A DNA stretch of 64,000 bases from the NCBI RefSeq assembly GCF_019740315.1, contig NZ_JAHXZR010000010.1:1-64000 (forward strand), read 5' to 3'. The stretch is from Oceanobacter mangrovi (GTDB lineage: Bacteria; Pseudomonadota; Gammaproteobacteria; Pseudomonadales; Oceanobacteraceae). Below the pieces are notes generated by a model. It was given only the letters and a program-made list of their open reading frames with translations. It was not told where the DNA came from and did no database searches. Shown piece after piece: positions 35,830-44,632 of the stretch (within the stretch, counting starts at the first letter, position 1; each line of letters opens with the position of its first letter). Position numbers and translations under genes: made by a program.

Positions 35830-36651
35830 TCATTTGGCCCGGTAAATAATCCCCGGATGGCACTGCACCATATCGAAATACTCACCCAGATTGTTCATGC
35901 TCTCAGACGCGCCCAGCACCAGGTAGCCACCCTTGTTGAGGCAACCATGCATGCGTTTGAGAATGTCGTACTTGAGATCTGCTGAAAAATAGATCAGCAC
36001 GTTGCGGCAGAAAATCACATCAAAACGTCCCAGCGCGGCAAAACTCTGCTGCAGGTTCTGAATACGAAAATCGACCCGGCTCTTGATCTGGCGGTTGATT
36101 TCCCAGCGGTCACCATCGAGCGGGTGAAAATACGATTTCAGATACTGGTCACTCATGCCACGACGAATCGCCAGCTGCTGATAGGTACCGTCTTTGGCTG
36201 ACGCCAGCGAGGACGGTGAAATATCCGTCGCCAGAATCCGCTCGCCGGTAGCCAGCTTGCCGGGATAACGCTTGCGGTATTCTTCAATTTCAATGCTAAG
36301 GGAATACGGCTCCTGCCCAGTCGAACAGGCGGCAGACCAGATTTTCAGCGGCCGCCGGAACTCGGACAATTCAGGTAACAGGCGTTCGCGAAACACCCGG
36401 TACGGGTGTTCGTCCCGGAACCAGAGGGTTTCATTGGTGGTCATGGCGTCGATAACCTGCTCCTGCAACCGACGATTCAGCCCCATCGAACGCATCAGTT
36501 CACTGATCGACTTGAGCCCGTTCTCGTCGAGTAAGCGGCGCAGGCGGCTGGACACCAGATATTCCTTGCCATCGCCCAACATAATACCGCTGGATCGCTC
36601 CAGCATGTCCCTGAACTGTTTGTATTCGTCAGCGGTAATTTGCAGTGTCAT
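35830..36651 (-). CDS. cheR: Chemotaxis protein methyltransferase CheR
   Basis: This 273-residue enzyme methylates glutamates on chemoreceptors using S-adenosylmethionine. The N-terminal helical domain (YKQFRDMLERSSGIMLGDGKEYLVSSRLRRLL) is followed by TTNETLWFRDEHPYRVF and IWSAACSTGQEPYSLSI (SAM binding). FDVIFCRNVLIYFSADLKYDILKRMHGCL and GGYLVLGASESM come next. The gene is full length. It follows cheV on the same strand with about 90 bases between, a conserved pairing near flgA/flgM in Pseudomonas. Confidence 0.95.
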   Translation of the reverse strand: MTLQITADEYKQFRDMLERSSGIMLGDGKEYLVSSRLRRLLDENGLKSISELMRSMGLNRRLQEQVIDAMTTNETLWFRDEHPYRVFRERLLPELSEFRRPLKIWSAACSTGQEPYSLSIEIEEYRKRYPGKLATGERILATDISPSSLASAKDGTYQQLAIRRGMSDQYLKSYFHPLDGDRWEINRQIKSRVDFRIQNLQQSFAALGRFDVIFCRNVLIYFSADLKYDILKRMHGCLNKGGYLVLGASESMNNLGEYFDMVQCHPGIIYRAK

Positions 36652-36738
36652 ACTCTGCCCTGAAACTCATAATCAAAATCAGCTCCGGTATCACCGGAGC
36701 CATGCGCCGTCCATGGCCCCATCAGCGCCCTGCCGCGT

Positions 36739-37662
36739 TTATACAGACTGTATCTGCTCAGCCACCTGAGCTGCCAGAACATCCGGATCAAACTTGGCAA
36801 TAAAGTCGTCGGCACCTACCTTTTCAACCATCGCCTTGTTGAACACGCCACTCAGTGATGAGTGCAGCACGACATGAAAGCCTGCCATTCGGTTATCACT
36901 GCGAATGCGCGTCACCAGGGTATAACCATCCATTTCCGGCATTTCGATATCTGAAATCAGCATCAGATAACGATCCTGTAGTCGTTCACCACTGTCGGCA
37001 ATCTCATACAGGTGTTCCCACGCCTGGCGACCATCGTTCAGCGCAACCACTTCGACACCAATCTTCTCGAGGCAGCGTGATATCTGCTTGCGAGCAATCT
37101 TGGAATCATCAACGATCAGTACGCGGTGGGTCTGGGCCCGCTGCTGTACTTCGTTAGTAATCACACCGTCGCTGATTTCCTCGTTCACCGGTGACACTTC
37201 AGCCAGGATTTTCTCCACGTCGATGATCTCGACCAGCTCTTTATCTACCCGGGTTACGGCCGTCAGGTAATGCTCTCTCCCCGTTCCCTTTGGGGGTGGA
37301 TGAATCTCTTCCCAGTTCATGTTGACGATGCGTTCCACACCGCCAACCAGGAATCCCTGGGTCTTGCCATTGTATTCAGTAATAATCACGAAGGCGGTCT
37401 TGAGATCCTGCAGGGCCCGGTTACCGGTGGCCAAACTCATGTCCATAATCGGGATGGTTCCCGACCGAATATGAGCAACACCACGTACCACCGGATTGCT
37501 GCCAGGCAGTACCGTCAAGGCAGGACATTGCAGCACTTCCTTAACCTTGAATACGTTAATGCCATAGATCTGCCGCCCGTTTACGCGGAATAGCAGCAGC
37601 TCCAGGCGGTTTTCACCCACCAGTTGCGTTCGCTGATTAACCGCATCCAACACACCGGCCAT
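36739..37662 (-). CDS. cheV: Chemotaxis adaptor CheV (CheW fused to receiver)
   Basis: This 307-residue protein has a CheW-like domain (about residues 20-165) with GVAHIRSGTIPIMDMSLA and a SH3-like beta core. A receiver domain follows from about residue 180. The phosphorylated aspartate lies in LISDIEMPEMDGYTL, and the final lysine region is ADDFIAKFDPD. CheV couples receptors to CheA and adapts by phosphorylation. A GGGAG ribosome binding site precedes the ATG. It is divergent from flgA, and cheR is downstream. Confidence 0.95.
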   Translation of the reverse strand: MAGVLDAVNQRTQLVGENRLELLLFRVNGRQIYGINVFKVKEVLQCPALTVLPGSNPVVRGVAHIRSGTIPIMDMSLATGNRALQDLKTAFVIITEYNGKTQGFLVGGVERIVNMNWEEIHPPPKGTGREHYLTAVTRVDKELVEIIDVEKILAEVSPVNEEISDGVITNEVQQRAQTHRVLIVDDSKIARKQISRCLEKIGVEVVALNDGRQAWEHLYEIADSGERLQDRYLMLISDIEMPEMDGYTLVTRIRSDNRMAGFHVVLHSSLSGVFNKAMVEKVGADDFIAKFDPDVLAAQVAEQIQSV

Positions 37663-37792
37663 ATAAAGCTCCCAAAATTAATCCGGCACAGCGCTTGCAA
37701 ACCTCACTGTAGAGAGTCCACCAGCACTGACTGATCGCCAGAAACGTGACGTTTAACATCAGTCAAACAGAAGCATAGTAGAGAACTCAGGT

Positions 37793-38461
37793 ATGTGTCG
37801 GATAATTGCAATTCTTCTGTTGGTCGTACCGGCCCTGGCCGCTGCCGACTGGCAGCAACAGTTGCAACAAAGCCTGTTACAGCAATGGCAGCAGGTCGGT
37901 GGCGACGCCAATAACAGCGCGGTTTCGCTGATTTCAGCCAGCAGTGATTATCAACTGCCGAACTGCAATCAAACGCTGCAATTCAGCCCGTCCCGCGCGC
38001 TGCAACCGGGTCGTAATGGTGTGACGATCAGCTGTGCTTCGCCCTGGTGGCAACAATTTGTCGCCGTACAGCTGCACGTATACGAAACCGTCGCAATTCT
38101 GACGCAAGCAGTGAATTCTGGTGATGTGGTTGACCCGTCCAGCATTCATTTTGGCAAGCAGGATCTCGGCGAATTGAGCCAGGGCTACATAGCGTCACCA
38201 CAGCAGCTGCAGCAACAGGAGTATCGCCGCAATCTGCGCGCTGGCACCGTGCTGAGCCCGGACATGTTGCGGGCAGCGGAAGTGATTCAGCGCGGTGAGC
38301 TGGTACGCATTCGTCTGGAGCGTGGATCAATCCGGATTGAAACCCGAGGCGAGGCGCTCAGTGATGGTCGCATCGGCGAAACCATCCGGGTGCGTAACCT
38401 CAAATCAGGCAAAATTATTTCAGCCAGCGTTGATCAGGCTGGAGAAGTGGTGGTGCGTTAA
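37793..38461 (+). CDS. flgA: Flagellar basal-body P-ring assembly protein FlgA
   Basis: This 222-residue protein has a signal peptide (residues 1-18) and acts as the periplasmic chaperone for P-ring formation. The C-terminal SAF-type domain contains SGDVVDPSSIHFGKQDLG and RNLRAGTVLSPDMLRAAEVIQRGELVRIRLERGSI, and ends in GETIRVRNLKSGKIISASVDQAGEVVVR, the usual FlgA ending. It is divergent from cheV and heads the flgA-flgM-flgN-ycgR group. Confidence 0.93.
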   Translation: MCRIIAILLLVVPALAAADWQQQLQQSLLQQWQQVGGDANNSAVSLISASSDYQLPNCNQTLQFSPSRALQPGRNGVTISCASPWWQQFVAVQLHVYETVAILTQAVNSGDVVDPSSIHFGKQDLGELSQGYIASPQQLQQQEYRRNLRAGTVLSPDMLRAAEVIQRGELVRIRLERGSIRIETRGEALSDGRIGETIRVRNLKSGKIISASVDQAGEVVVR

Positions 38462-38542
38462 ACGGCTGCAAGCCACGCCACATGCGCCTTGCGCGCGAAT
38501 AGCAGCCATTACAAACAATCGCAAAATTTTTTAAAATTGGGC

Positions 38543-38569
38543 TAAAGTCCTTCGGTCGGGTGCCGATAC
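38543..38569 (+). promoter_or_regulatory. Sigma-28 (FliA) promoter of flgM
   Basis: TAAAGTCC, an 11-base spacer and GCCGATAC match the FliA consensus TAAA-N15-GCCGATAA closely. It lies 46 bases before the flgM start, where autoregulation of the anti-sigma gene is expected. Confidence 0.85.
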
Positions 38570-38615
38570 AGACACTGCAGGAGTATGTACAATGCAATGG
38601 TTCGGAGACTTCAAT

Positions 38616-38918
38616 ATGAATATCAACAAGATTAATGGTGGTGTCGACAACAGTCGCGCGACCAGCCGCAACGAGTCGGCCACTGCCACACCGGCAGCCG
38701 AGAGCGAAAGCGGCAAAACCGAAAGTTATTCTGATCAGGTCAAGCTGAGTGCCAGTGGCAAGAGCATTCAACAGATTGAAGCCGAGATCAGCTCGATGCC
38801 GGAAGTGAACGACGCGACCGTCGAACGCATTCGCAGTGCTATTGAAAATGGCGAATACAAAATCGACTACGACCGGTTGGCAGGAAAAATGCTGGATTTT
38901 GAGGGAGGCCTTAATTAA
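38616..38918 (+). CDS. flgM: Anti-sigma-28 factor FlgM
   Basis: From the ATG at 38616 (GGAG eight bases before) the protein has 100 residues and begins MNINKINGG. An ATG at 38592 with its own GGAG is the alternative. The disordered N-terminus is Ser/Thr/Asn-rich. The C-terminal sigma-binding region reads DQVKLSASGKSIQQIEAEI... DATVERIRSAIENGEYKIDYDRLAGKML, the FlgM hallmark. It holds FliA inactive until the hook is finished, when it is exported. The sigma-28 promoter directly upstream makes it self-regulated. Confidence 0.92.
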   Translation: MNINKINGGVDNSRATSRNESATATPAAESESGKTESYSDQVKLSASGKSIQQIEAEISSMPEVNDATVERIRSAIENGEYKIDYDRLAGKMLDFEGGLN

Positions 38919-38935
38919 TCCGGAGCATTCCGCCC

Positions 38936-39436
38936 ATGACCGACTCTGCCGACCTGCGATTTTCCGAACACCAGGCAACTGAACTTGCCCGTCTGATCCT
39001 TGATGAACTGGCGCTCGCACGCTTGCTGCAACACCGGCTGCATCAGGAGTTTTCCCTGCTGGGCGATGCCAGCCCGCAGGCTCTGGCCGATAGTGCCAAA
39101 CAAAAATCCGCCACTCTGAGCCGCCTCAACCGCCAGGCCAACAGCCGCCTGGAGTGGATGGAACTGCAGCAGTTACCGCTGGCCGACGCCTTCCTGCAAC
39201 ACCCGACCATTGCCGCTCGTCCACAACTGCAGCAACTGTGGCAACAACTTGCCACCCAATATCAAACCAACAGCAATCTCTCTGGCCAGCTGTCCGAACT
39301 GGTCCTGAAAAACCGCCGTCGCATACAAAAACGGCTGGAGATTCTGCGTGGCCAGAAAGATCGTTCAACCATCCTCTATACTAGTCAGGGAACCAGTCAG
39401 TTAAACCGTTCTGGCGGAGGCTATATAGAAGCCTGA
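38936..39436 (+). CDS. flgN: Flagellar export chaperone FlgN-like
   Basis: This 166-residue all-helical protein is rich in Leu and Gln (LARLILDELALARLLQHRL, SATLSRLNRQANSRLEWMEL, LKNRRRIQKRLEILRG). FlgN keeps the hook-filament junction proteins FlgK and FlgL ready for export. Position next to flgM and the characteristic C-terminal ILRG-x-LY segment support the call. The gap after flgM is 17 bases, and a GGAG ribosome binding site lies nine bases before the ATG. Confidence 0.85.
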   Translation: MTDSADLRFSEHQATELARLILDELALARLLQHRLHQEFSLLGDASPQALADSAKQKSATLSRLNRQANSRLEWMELQQLPLADAFLQHPTIAARPQLQQLWQQLATQYQTNSNLSGQLSELVLKNRRRIQKRLEILRGQKDRSTILYTSQGTSQLNRSGGGYIEA

Positions 39437-39473
39437 GCCGTCGCAGCAAGCCGGAACGTGTAGAGGATCAAGC

Positions 39474-40250
39474 ATGCAGACAGCGACCAGCGATTTTACG
39501 CAGCAGACAACCGAAAACACTCTGGTTGAAACCATCGACATTTATGGTGCCTTGCGGGCGCTGGTGTTGTTCGAACGGCCAGTGAGGCTGTTTATTGATG
39601 GCAGCAATGAAACCTACAGCGCCGAAATTCGCGATGTGCAGTTAAAAAGCCGCAGTTTTTTCCTCAGCGACATCCTGCCGGAGTCCGGTGCCGAACTGAT
39701 TCGCTCGGGTAAACGTTTCCGGATTGAGTGTGAAAATCAGGGTGCCTCAGTCCGTTTTGTGGCCGACGGTCGTCTGCGTTTCCAACCCGCCAATAACGAA
39801 TTCCGCGGTGAATTTCCCAGCCAGGTGGAATACCTGCAACGCCGTGGTGCCTACCGGGTTGCAGTGCCTGACGCTCACCCGATTCAGGTCAACCTGCCGG
39901 ATCAACGCGACCAGTCACCGATGCTGGTTACCCCGACCATTGCCGGTCGTTTGCAGGACTTGTCTGAATCAGGCTTCAAGGCGATTTTCCAGGGCGATAT
40001 TATGGAAGAACTGCGCCAGCTGAATCCGATTCACGGTGCTGAAATCCGCTTCAACCGTGAGCACCACATGGACTGCTCACTGGAGCTCAAGCACCTGATT
40101 CTGGATCGTGACGGCAACACCCTGGCGGGCTATGTGTTTTTACAGATGTCGTCGGCCGCCCAGCGCTATATTCGCAAGCTGATTACCGACTTTCAGTGGG
40201 AAGAACGGCAGGCTCGTCAGCAAGATGACGAGCCGCCCCTGCAGGGCTGA
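39474..40250 (+). CDS. ycgR: PilZ-type flagellar brake protein YcgR
   Basis: This 258-residue protein has an N-terminal YcgR domain (about residues 15-115) and a PilZ domain. The c-di-GMP-binding motifs are QRRGAYR (RxxxR type) and DLSESGF (D/NxSxxG). When c-di-GMP is bound, such proteins slow the flagellar motor. The diguanylate cyclase at 9944 is a possible source. An AGAGGA ribosome binding site precedes the ATG. It ends the flgAMN cluster, as in Pseudomonas. Confidence 0.92.
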   Translation: MQTATSDFTQQTTENTLVETIDIYGALRALVLFERPVRLFIDGSNETYSAEIRDVQLKSRSFFLSDILPESGAELIRSGKRFRIECENQGASVRFVADGRLRFQPANNEFRGEFPSQVEYLQRRGAYRVAVPDAHPIQVNLPDQRDQSPMLVTPTIAGRLQDLSESGFKAIFQGDIMEELRQLNPIHGAEIRFNREHHMDCSLELKHLILDRDGNTLAGYVFLQMSSAAQRYIRKLITDFQWEERQARQQDDEPPLQG

Positions 40251-40287
40251 GTTGAGGGCTGAGAGCCCTACAGCAGCAGACCTCGGG

Positions 40288-41739
40288 TCAGAACCAGATC
40301 CGCACTCCGGCCTGCCAGGCAGTCTCGGCTGGAGTACCGATCAAATCGCGGGTTTTGCCAAAATGCTGGCTGCGCTCGACCGCAAGGTATGGCGCAAACT
40401 GGCGAGTGACCTCATAACGCAGTTCCGGCGTCAGCGCCAGAGTGCCAAGACCACGACCAAACTCCCCTTCAGGATCGTTTTTACCTGCCAGATCGGCGCT
40501 GGCTTCCAGCGTCATAATCCAGCGTTGAGTGAAGAGAATGTCGTAGCTGGCTTTTAACGCCAGCAAGGTCACGGCCTGATTGGTCACGTATAGCATGGCT
40601 TCGGATTCAAACCAGTAAGGCGCCAGACCTTCAAAACCGGCACCAACCCAATTGCGCTTAAGATCCGTTGACTGATCACGCTTCACGCCCAGCTGGGTAT
40701 TCCAGAACGGCGTTAACGCATGACGCCAGTAAGCGCCCAGCGACAGATCATTTTCACCATCAAAGCGGCTGCCATCAAAGGTCAACGCCAACCGGTCCCA
40801 GGTGCTGCCGACCCAGTATTCCCCTTCGATCACCTTGCTATTGTCACCCTGCTCCCGGCTGATACCCAGCTTGTCGATCTGCAAGGCGGAAAACCAGTGC
40901 TCGTCACCCATCACCAGCTGGCGCGGACCAGCCATGGCGTATGGGCCGGACGTCAGGGTATAGCCATCAGACCAGCCATGAGGATCACGGGCACCGGCCG
41001 GTGCTGAACCACCCTGCATCGAGCTCATATCGTGGTCCATAGCCATGCCATGATCCATTACTGGTTGCATTGGCATAGCGCTGCCGGACATCGCACTGTG
41101 GTCCATAGCCCCATGTCCCATCGCGCTGTGGTCCATTTGCACCGGAGCCATTGGCATCGACGTCGTGGTTGCCGGAGTCATGGCACCGTGGTTCATGCTG
41201 CTGTGATCCATGGAGCCGTGGTCCATTTGCGCAGGAGCCATTGGCATCGACGTCGTGGTTTCTGAAGTCATGGCACCGTGATTTATGCTGCTGTGATCCA
41301 TGGAGCCGTGGTCCATTTGCGCGGGAGCCATCGGCATCGACGTCGTGGTTGCCGGAGTCATGGCACCGTGGTTCATGTTGCTGTGATCCATCGTGCTGTG
41401 ATCCATGGAACCGTGATCCATCGTGCTGTGGTCCATTTGCGCGGGAGCCATTGGTATCGACGTCGAGGTTGCCGGAGTCATGGCACCGTGATTCATGCTG
41501 CTGTGATCCATGGAACTGTGGTCCATTTGCGCGGGAGACATCGTGCCCGGCATCGACTGCTGACTGGTTTGTTCCGCATCAGACTCATCGATATTCATAT
41601 ACCAGGCGTCTTCGAGATCCTTGTGATCGTCTCCATGGCTCCAGCTAGCGCTGGAAGCAGCTGCCAGCCCCAACAACAATACGGCCTGCATCGGGGCCAC
41701 AACCAACCCGTTACGTTTCTTGAATGTCAGCTTGTTCAT
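40288..41739 (-). CDS. copB: Copper resistance protein CopB (outer membrane)
   Basis: From the ATG at 41739 the protein has 483 residues: signal region, a Met/His-rich segment, and a C-terminal beta-barrel domain of about 220 residues (from about DPHGWSDGY, ending AWQAGVRIWF). The middle is a set of 30-residue repeats built from MDHSSMDHSSMNHGAM and TTTSMPMAPAQ, giving many copper-ligand Met and His residues. CopB is thought to sequester copper at the outer membrane. Its ATG overlaps the copA stop (ATGA), so the two are translationally coupled. The upstream ATG at 41805 lies in copA and is rejected. Confidence 0.93.
   Translation of the reverse strand: MNKLTFKKRNGLVVAPMQAVLLLGLAAASSASWSHGDDHKDLEDAWYMNIDESDAEQTSQQSMPGTMSPAQMDHSSMDHSSMNHGAMTPATSTSIPMAPAQMDHSTMDHGSMDHSTMDHSNMNHGAMTPATTTSMPMAPAQMDHGSMDHSSINHGAMTSETTTSMPMAPAQMDHGSMDHSSMNHGAMTPATTTSMPMAPVQMDHSAMGHGAMDHSAMSGSAMPMQPVMDHGMAMDHDMSSMQGGSAPAGARDPHGWSDGYTLTSGPYAMAGPRQLVMGDEHWFSALQIDKLGISREQGDNSKVIEGEYWVGSTWDRLALTFDGSRFDGENDLSLGAYWRHALTPFWNTQLGVKRDQSTDLKRNWVGAGFEGLAPYWFESEAMLYVTNQAVTLLALKASYDILFTQRWIMTLEASADLAGKNDPEGEFGRGLGTLALTPELRYEVTRQFAPYLAVERSQHFGKTRDLIGTPAETAWQAGVRIWF
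41060..41545 (-). repeat. Met/His-rich tandem repeats of copB
   Basis: Four to five copies of a 90-bp unit (30 residues). The marker sequence CATGGCACCGTG recurs at 41179, 41269, 41359 and 41479, giving spacings of 90, 90 and 120 bases. The units differ by small insertions and base changes, so copy number probably changes by slippage or recombination. Confidence 0.85.
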
Positions 41740-43487
41740 GCGACTACAATCTCCCGGAACATGCCTGCGTCCATATGAAATGCCAGATGACAATGCCAGG
41801 CCCAACGGCCCAGAGCGTCAGCGGTGACCTGAAAACTGATACGCTGCGCCGGTTGCACCGGGATCGTATGCAAGCGGGCGACAAACTCGCCACGGTCGGT
41901 TTCCAACTCACTCCACATGCCGTGCATATGCATCGGGTGGGTCATCATGGTGTCGTTGTGCAAAATCACCCGCAGCCGTTCGCCATGGCGGAACGATACC
42001 GGCGTCGAATCACCAAACTCCAGCCCGTCCAGCGACCAGCTGTAGCGTTCCATATTGCCGGTCAGATGCAGTTCGATTTCACGGCTCGGCATACGCTGAT
42101 CCATTGGCCCGCCGAGGGTGTGCAAATCTGCCAGCGTTAATACCCTGCGTCCGTTGTTACGCAAACCAATGCCCGGATCATCCAGATTGGTACGCGGTGT
42201 ATCGACGCGCATATCGGTGGAAGCACCGTATTCGCTATGGGCATGACGAACTGTCTGGCTTGGTTGATGCAAGCCGTGCCCGGCCATCTGCCCAGACATG
42301 GCTGGCATACCATTCATACTGCCCATCATATCGGTCATGGTCAGCCATTCCGGCTTGTCCAGCGCGGGAACCGCTGCGCTCAGCCCCTGTGCCGGAGCCA
42401 GCGTGCCGCGGGCGTAACCGCTGCGATCCATGTTCTGGGCAAAAATGGTGTAAGGCTCGTCGGCCGGTTGCACGATCAGGTCGCAAGTCTGGCCCGGGCC
42501 AAAACGGAATTCATCGACCGTTACCGGCTCAACGTTCTGGCCGTCGGCCTGCACGACCGTCAGCTTCAGGCCCGGAATCCGCACATCGTAAAAGGTATTC
42601 GATGAGGCGTTGATACAGCGCAACCGCACTCGCTCGCCGGGTTTGAACACGCCGGTCCAGTTACCTGCGGGTGTCACGCCATTGGTCAGATAGGTAAATC
42701 CGGCTGCCGAAATATCCGCCAGATCAGTCGGGCTCATGCGCATGTCATTCCACATCTGACGCTTCTGCATCGCGCCCTGCATGCCGTACTGATGGACGTC
42801 TTTCCAGAACTCAGGCGCAGTTGGTTTGATGTAGTTGAAATAGTCCCCCTGGGTTTTCAGCTTGCCGAGCACACTCATCGGCGCTTCGTCGGTCCAGTCC
42901 GACAGCACCAGCGGGAACTCGCGGTCGTAAGCCACCGGGTCCGCCTGCCTTGGCCGCACAATGATGGCACCATACATGCCGGTCATTTCCTGAAAGCCGG
43001 AATGGGAGTGATACCAATAAGTGCCGCTCTGCTCGACCTTGAACTGATAGGTAAAGGTTTCACCGGGGGCAATGCCCTTGAAACTGATGCCCGGCACGCC
43101 ATCCATCTGGTACGGCAGAATAATGCCGTGCCAGTGAATCGAGCTGGGTACAGAGAGCTTGTTGGTCACCCGAATCGTAACCGTCTCACCTTCCTGCCAC
43201 ACCAGCGTGGGCGCCGGTACCGAGCCATTGATGGCAGTAGCAAGCCGGCGCGAGCCGGTGTAATTCACCGCCAGCTCACTGATTTCCAGCTCAAAATGAT
43301 TACCGCTCAAGACCGCAGCAGCGGCTGTTCCGGCAGTTTCCCCTGCCTGCACCCGCAAACCGCTGGAAGCCAGCGCAACACCACCCGCCAGCCCCTGCAC
43401 AAAACGGCGGCGTGACAGCCCCGCCCTGGCCAGCTCAGCCATATGGGCAAGCTCGGCAGCCTGGCTGGAGTCACGTTTATTCGACAT
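41736..43487 (-). CDS. copA: Multicopper oxidase CopA (periplasmic)
   Basis: This 583-residue protein has a Tat signal (SRRRFVQGLAGGVALASSGL) and three cupredoxin domains. The copper-binding histidines appear in SIHWHGIILP, YWYHSHSGFQ, MTHPMHMHGMW and WAWHCHLAFHMDAGM. The middle has Met-rich segments (MTDMMGSMNGMPAMSGQMAGHG) typical of CopA. It oxidises Cu(I) in the periplasm and confers copper resistance. The downstream copB overlaps by four bases. The promoter region upstream contains a palindrome that may be the CopR site. Confidence 0.96.
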   Translation of the reverse strand: MSNKRDSSQAAELAHMAELARAGLSRRRFVQGLAGGVALASSGLRVQAGETAGTAAAAVLSGNHFELEISELAVNYTGSRRLATAINGSVPAPTLVWQEGETVTIRVTNKLSVPSSIHWHGIILPYQMDGVPGISFKGIAPGETFTYQFKVEQSGTYWYHSHSGFQEMTGMYGAIIVRPRQADPVAYDREFPLVLSDWTDEAPMSVLGKLKTQGDYFNYIKPTAPEFWKDVHQYGMQGAMQKRQMWNDMRMSPTDLADISAAGFTYLTNGVTPAGNWTGVFKPGERVRLRCINASSNTFYDVRIPGLKLTVVQADGQNVEPVTVDEFRFGPGQTCDLIVQPADEPYTIFAQNMDRSGYARGTLAPAQGLSAAVPALDKPEWLTMTDMMGSMNGMPAMSGQMAGHGLHQPSQTVRHAHSEYGASTDMRVDTPRTNLDDPGIGLRNNGRRVLTLADLHTLGGPMDQRMPSREIELHLTGNMERYSWSLDGLEFGDSTPVSFRHGERLRVILHNDTMMTHPMHMHGMWSELETDRGEFVARLHTIPVQPAQRISFQVTADALGRWAWHCHLAFHMDAGMFREIVVA

Positions 43488-43583
43488 ACGACTCTCCTGT
43501 CTCTGATTTACAGCGAACTACATGAGATAGACAAAAACTGACGAGCAGAATAAGTAGACCAAGCTGACCCACCGATGACCCGA

Positions 43584-43603
43584 AGATGACAAAAACGTCA
43601 TCT
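43584..43603. promoter_or_regulatory. Putative CopR/CusR-type operator upstream of copA
   Basis: AGATGAC and GTCATCT are inverted around AAAAAC (43584-43590 and 43597-43603). The TGAC-N-GTCA core resembles cop-box sites of CopR/CusR. It lies about 100 bases before the copA start. The assignment is inference. Confidence 0.5.
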
Positions 43604-43654
43604 GCAGGTCATGTGCGGGTATGGCAAATTCGGTAGACTGCCAACTATCCAGAG

Positions 43655-43944
43655 CCAGGGGGCGTTCTCAATTAGTAAAGCGGCCCTGCTGAGAGCCAGT
43701 TGGCTTCAGAACAAGGCATGAGGAGCGTGCCCTTTGTCGTTCAATAAACAGGGCGAGCTAAACAAGTGACGAATAACGCAGTGCCTGGAGCCAACTGGAC
43801 TCAGCCCGAAGGGTGATGGTTAAAAATCCACCATGCGGTGTTGTTGAACTTGTAAAGGGCGAGCCATTCCCTTCGTTCAACGCCTTGCCTGATGAATTTT
43901 TCTTCCATAACAGGACCCGTTAATTAATTGAGAACGCCCCCTGG
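43655..43944. mobile_element. MITE-like element with perfect 20-bp terminal inverted repeats
   Basis: The arms CCAGGGGGCGTTCTCAATTA (43655-43674) and its exact inverse (43925-43944) bound about 290 bases. No transposase is present. A 36-codon minus-strand frame (43801-43908) begins MEEKFIRQGVERREWLALYK and may be a leftover transposase start. Its right arm runs up to the copR ribosome binding site (GGAGG at 43943-43947). It occupies the divergent promoter region of copA and copRS. The parent transposon is not recognised. Confidence 0.65.
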
Positions 43945-43954
43945 AGGACCTGCC

Positions 43955-44632
43955 ATGCGATTGCTGGTTGTCGAAGATGAAAAGAAAACCGGTGACTACC
44001 TGCAGCAGGGTCTGAGCGAGGCTGGCTTTGTTGTTGCACTGGCGCGTAACGGCCTCGATGGCCACCACCTGGCGATGACCGAAAATTTCGATCTGATTCT
44101 GCTCGACGTCATGCTGCCGGACGTTGATGGCTGGAAAATCTGCCAGTCGATCCGCGAGCGTGGTAACGACACGCCGATTCTGTTTCTGACCGCCCGCGAT
44201 CAGGTTGCAGACCGGGTCCGTGGACTGGAGCTGGGGGCCGACGATTATCTGGTCAAACCCTTTGCCTTTGTCGAACTGCTGGCGCGAGTACGAACGCTGC
44301 TGCGCCGTGGCAGTCGGCCAGTCACCAACGAACTGAGCGTTGCCGACCTTACCCTCGACATCAACAAACGTACCGCCAGCCGCCAGGGCAATCGCATCCC
44401 GCTCACCAACCGCGAATTCACCCTGCTGGAACTGCTGGTCAACCGCAAGGGCGAAGTCCTCACCCGATCATTGATCGCTTCGCAAGTCTGGGATATGAAC
44501 TTCGACAGCGACACCAACGTCATCGACGTTGCCATTCGCCGTCTGCGCCGCAAGATCGATGACCCATTCGAACCCAAGCTGATTCATACCGTACGCGGCA
44601 TGGGTTATCGCCTGGACGACGAACATGAGTAA
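43955..44632 (+). CDS. copR: Copper-responsive two-component response regulator CopR
   Basis: From the ATG at 43955 (GGAGG ribosome binding site eight bases before) the protein has 225 residues. The receiver domain holds the acidic pocket ([12 protein letters not shown]), the phosphorylated Asp in [15 protein letters not shown] and the signalling [26 protein letters not shown]. The OmpR-type winged helix ends with [16 protein letters not shown] and [11 protein letters not shown]. It should activate copAB in response to CopS. Its coding region overlaps copS by eight bases. An earlier ATG at 43928 lies inside the inverted-repeat element and is rejected. Confidence 0.93.
   Translation: MRLLVVEDEKKTGDYLQQGLSEAGFVVALARNGLDGHHLAMTENFDLILLDVMLPDVDGWKICQSIRERGNDTPILFLTARDQVADRVRGLELGADDYLVKPFAFVELLARVRTLLRRGSRPVTNELSVADLTLDINKRTASRQGNRIPLTNREFTLLELLVNRKGEVLTRSLIASQVWDMNFDSDTNVIDVAIRRLRRKIDDPFEPKLIHTVRGMGYRLDDEHE

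Noticed and set aside
40255-40269. Short hairpin between ycgR and copB as a terminator
   Set aside because: Only a 6-bp stem (AGGGCT/AGCCCT) and no T run.
41060-41545. CRISPR-like array
   Set aside because: The 90-bp repeats are in frame within copB and code for metal-binding residues; no spacers.
43801-43908. A 36-codon gene (MEEKFIRQGVER...)
   Set aside because: Too short to call; more likely the leftover start of a transposase within the inverted-repeat element.
43655-43944. Integron attC site or group II intron
   Set aside because: There are inverted arms but no attC core pattern, no intron domain V and no matching genes.
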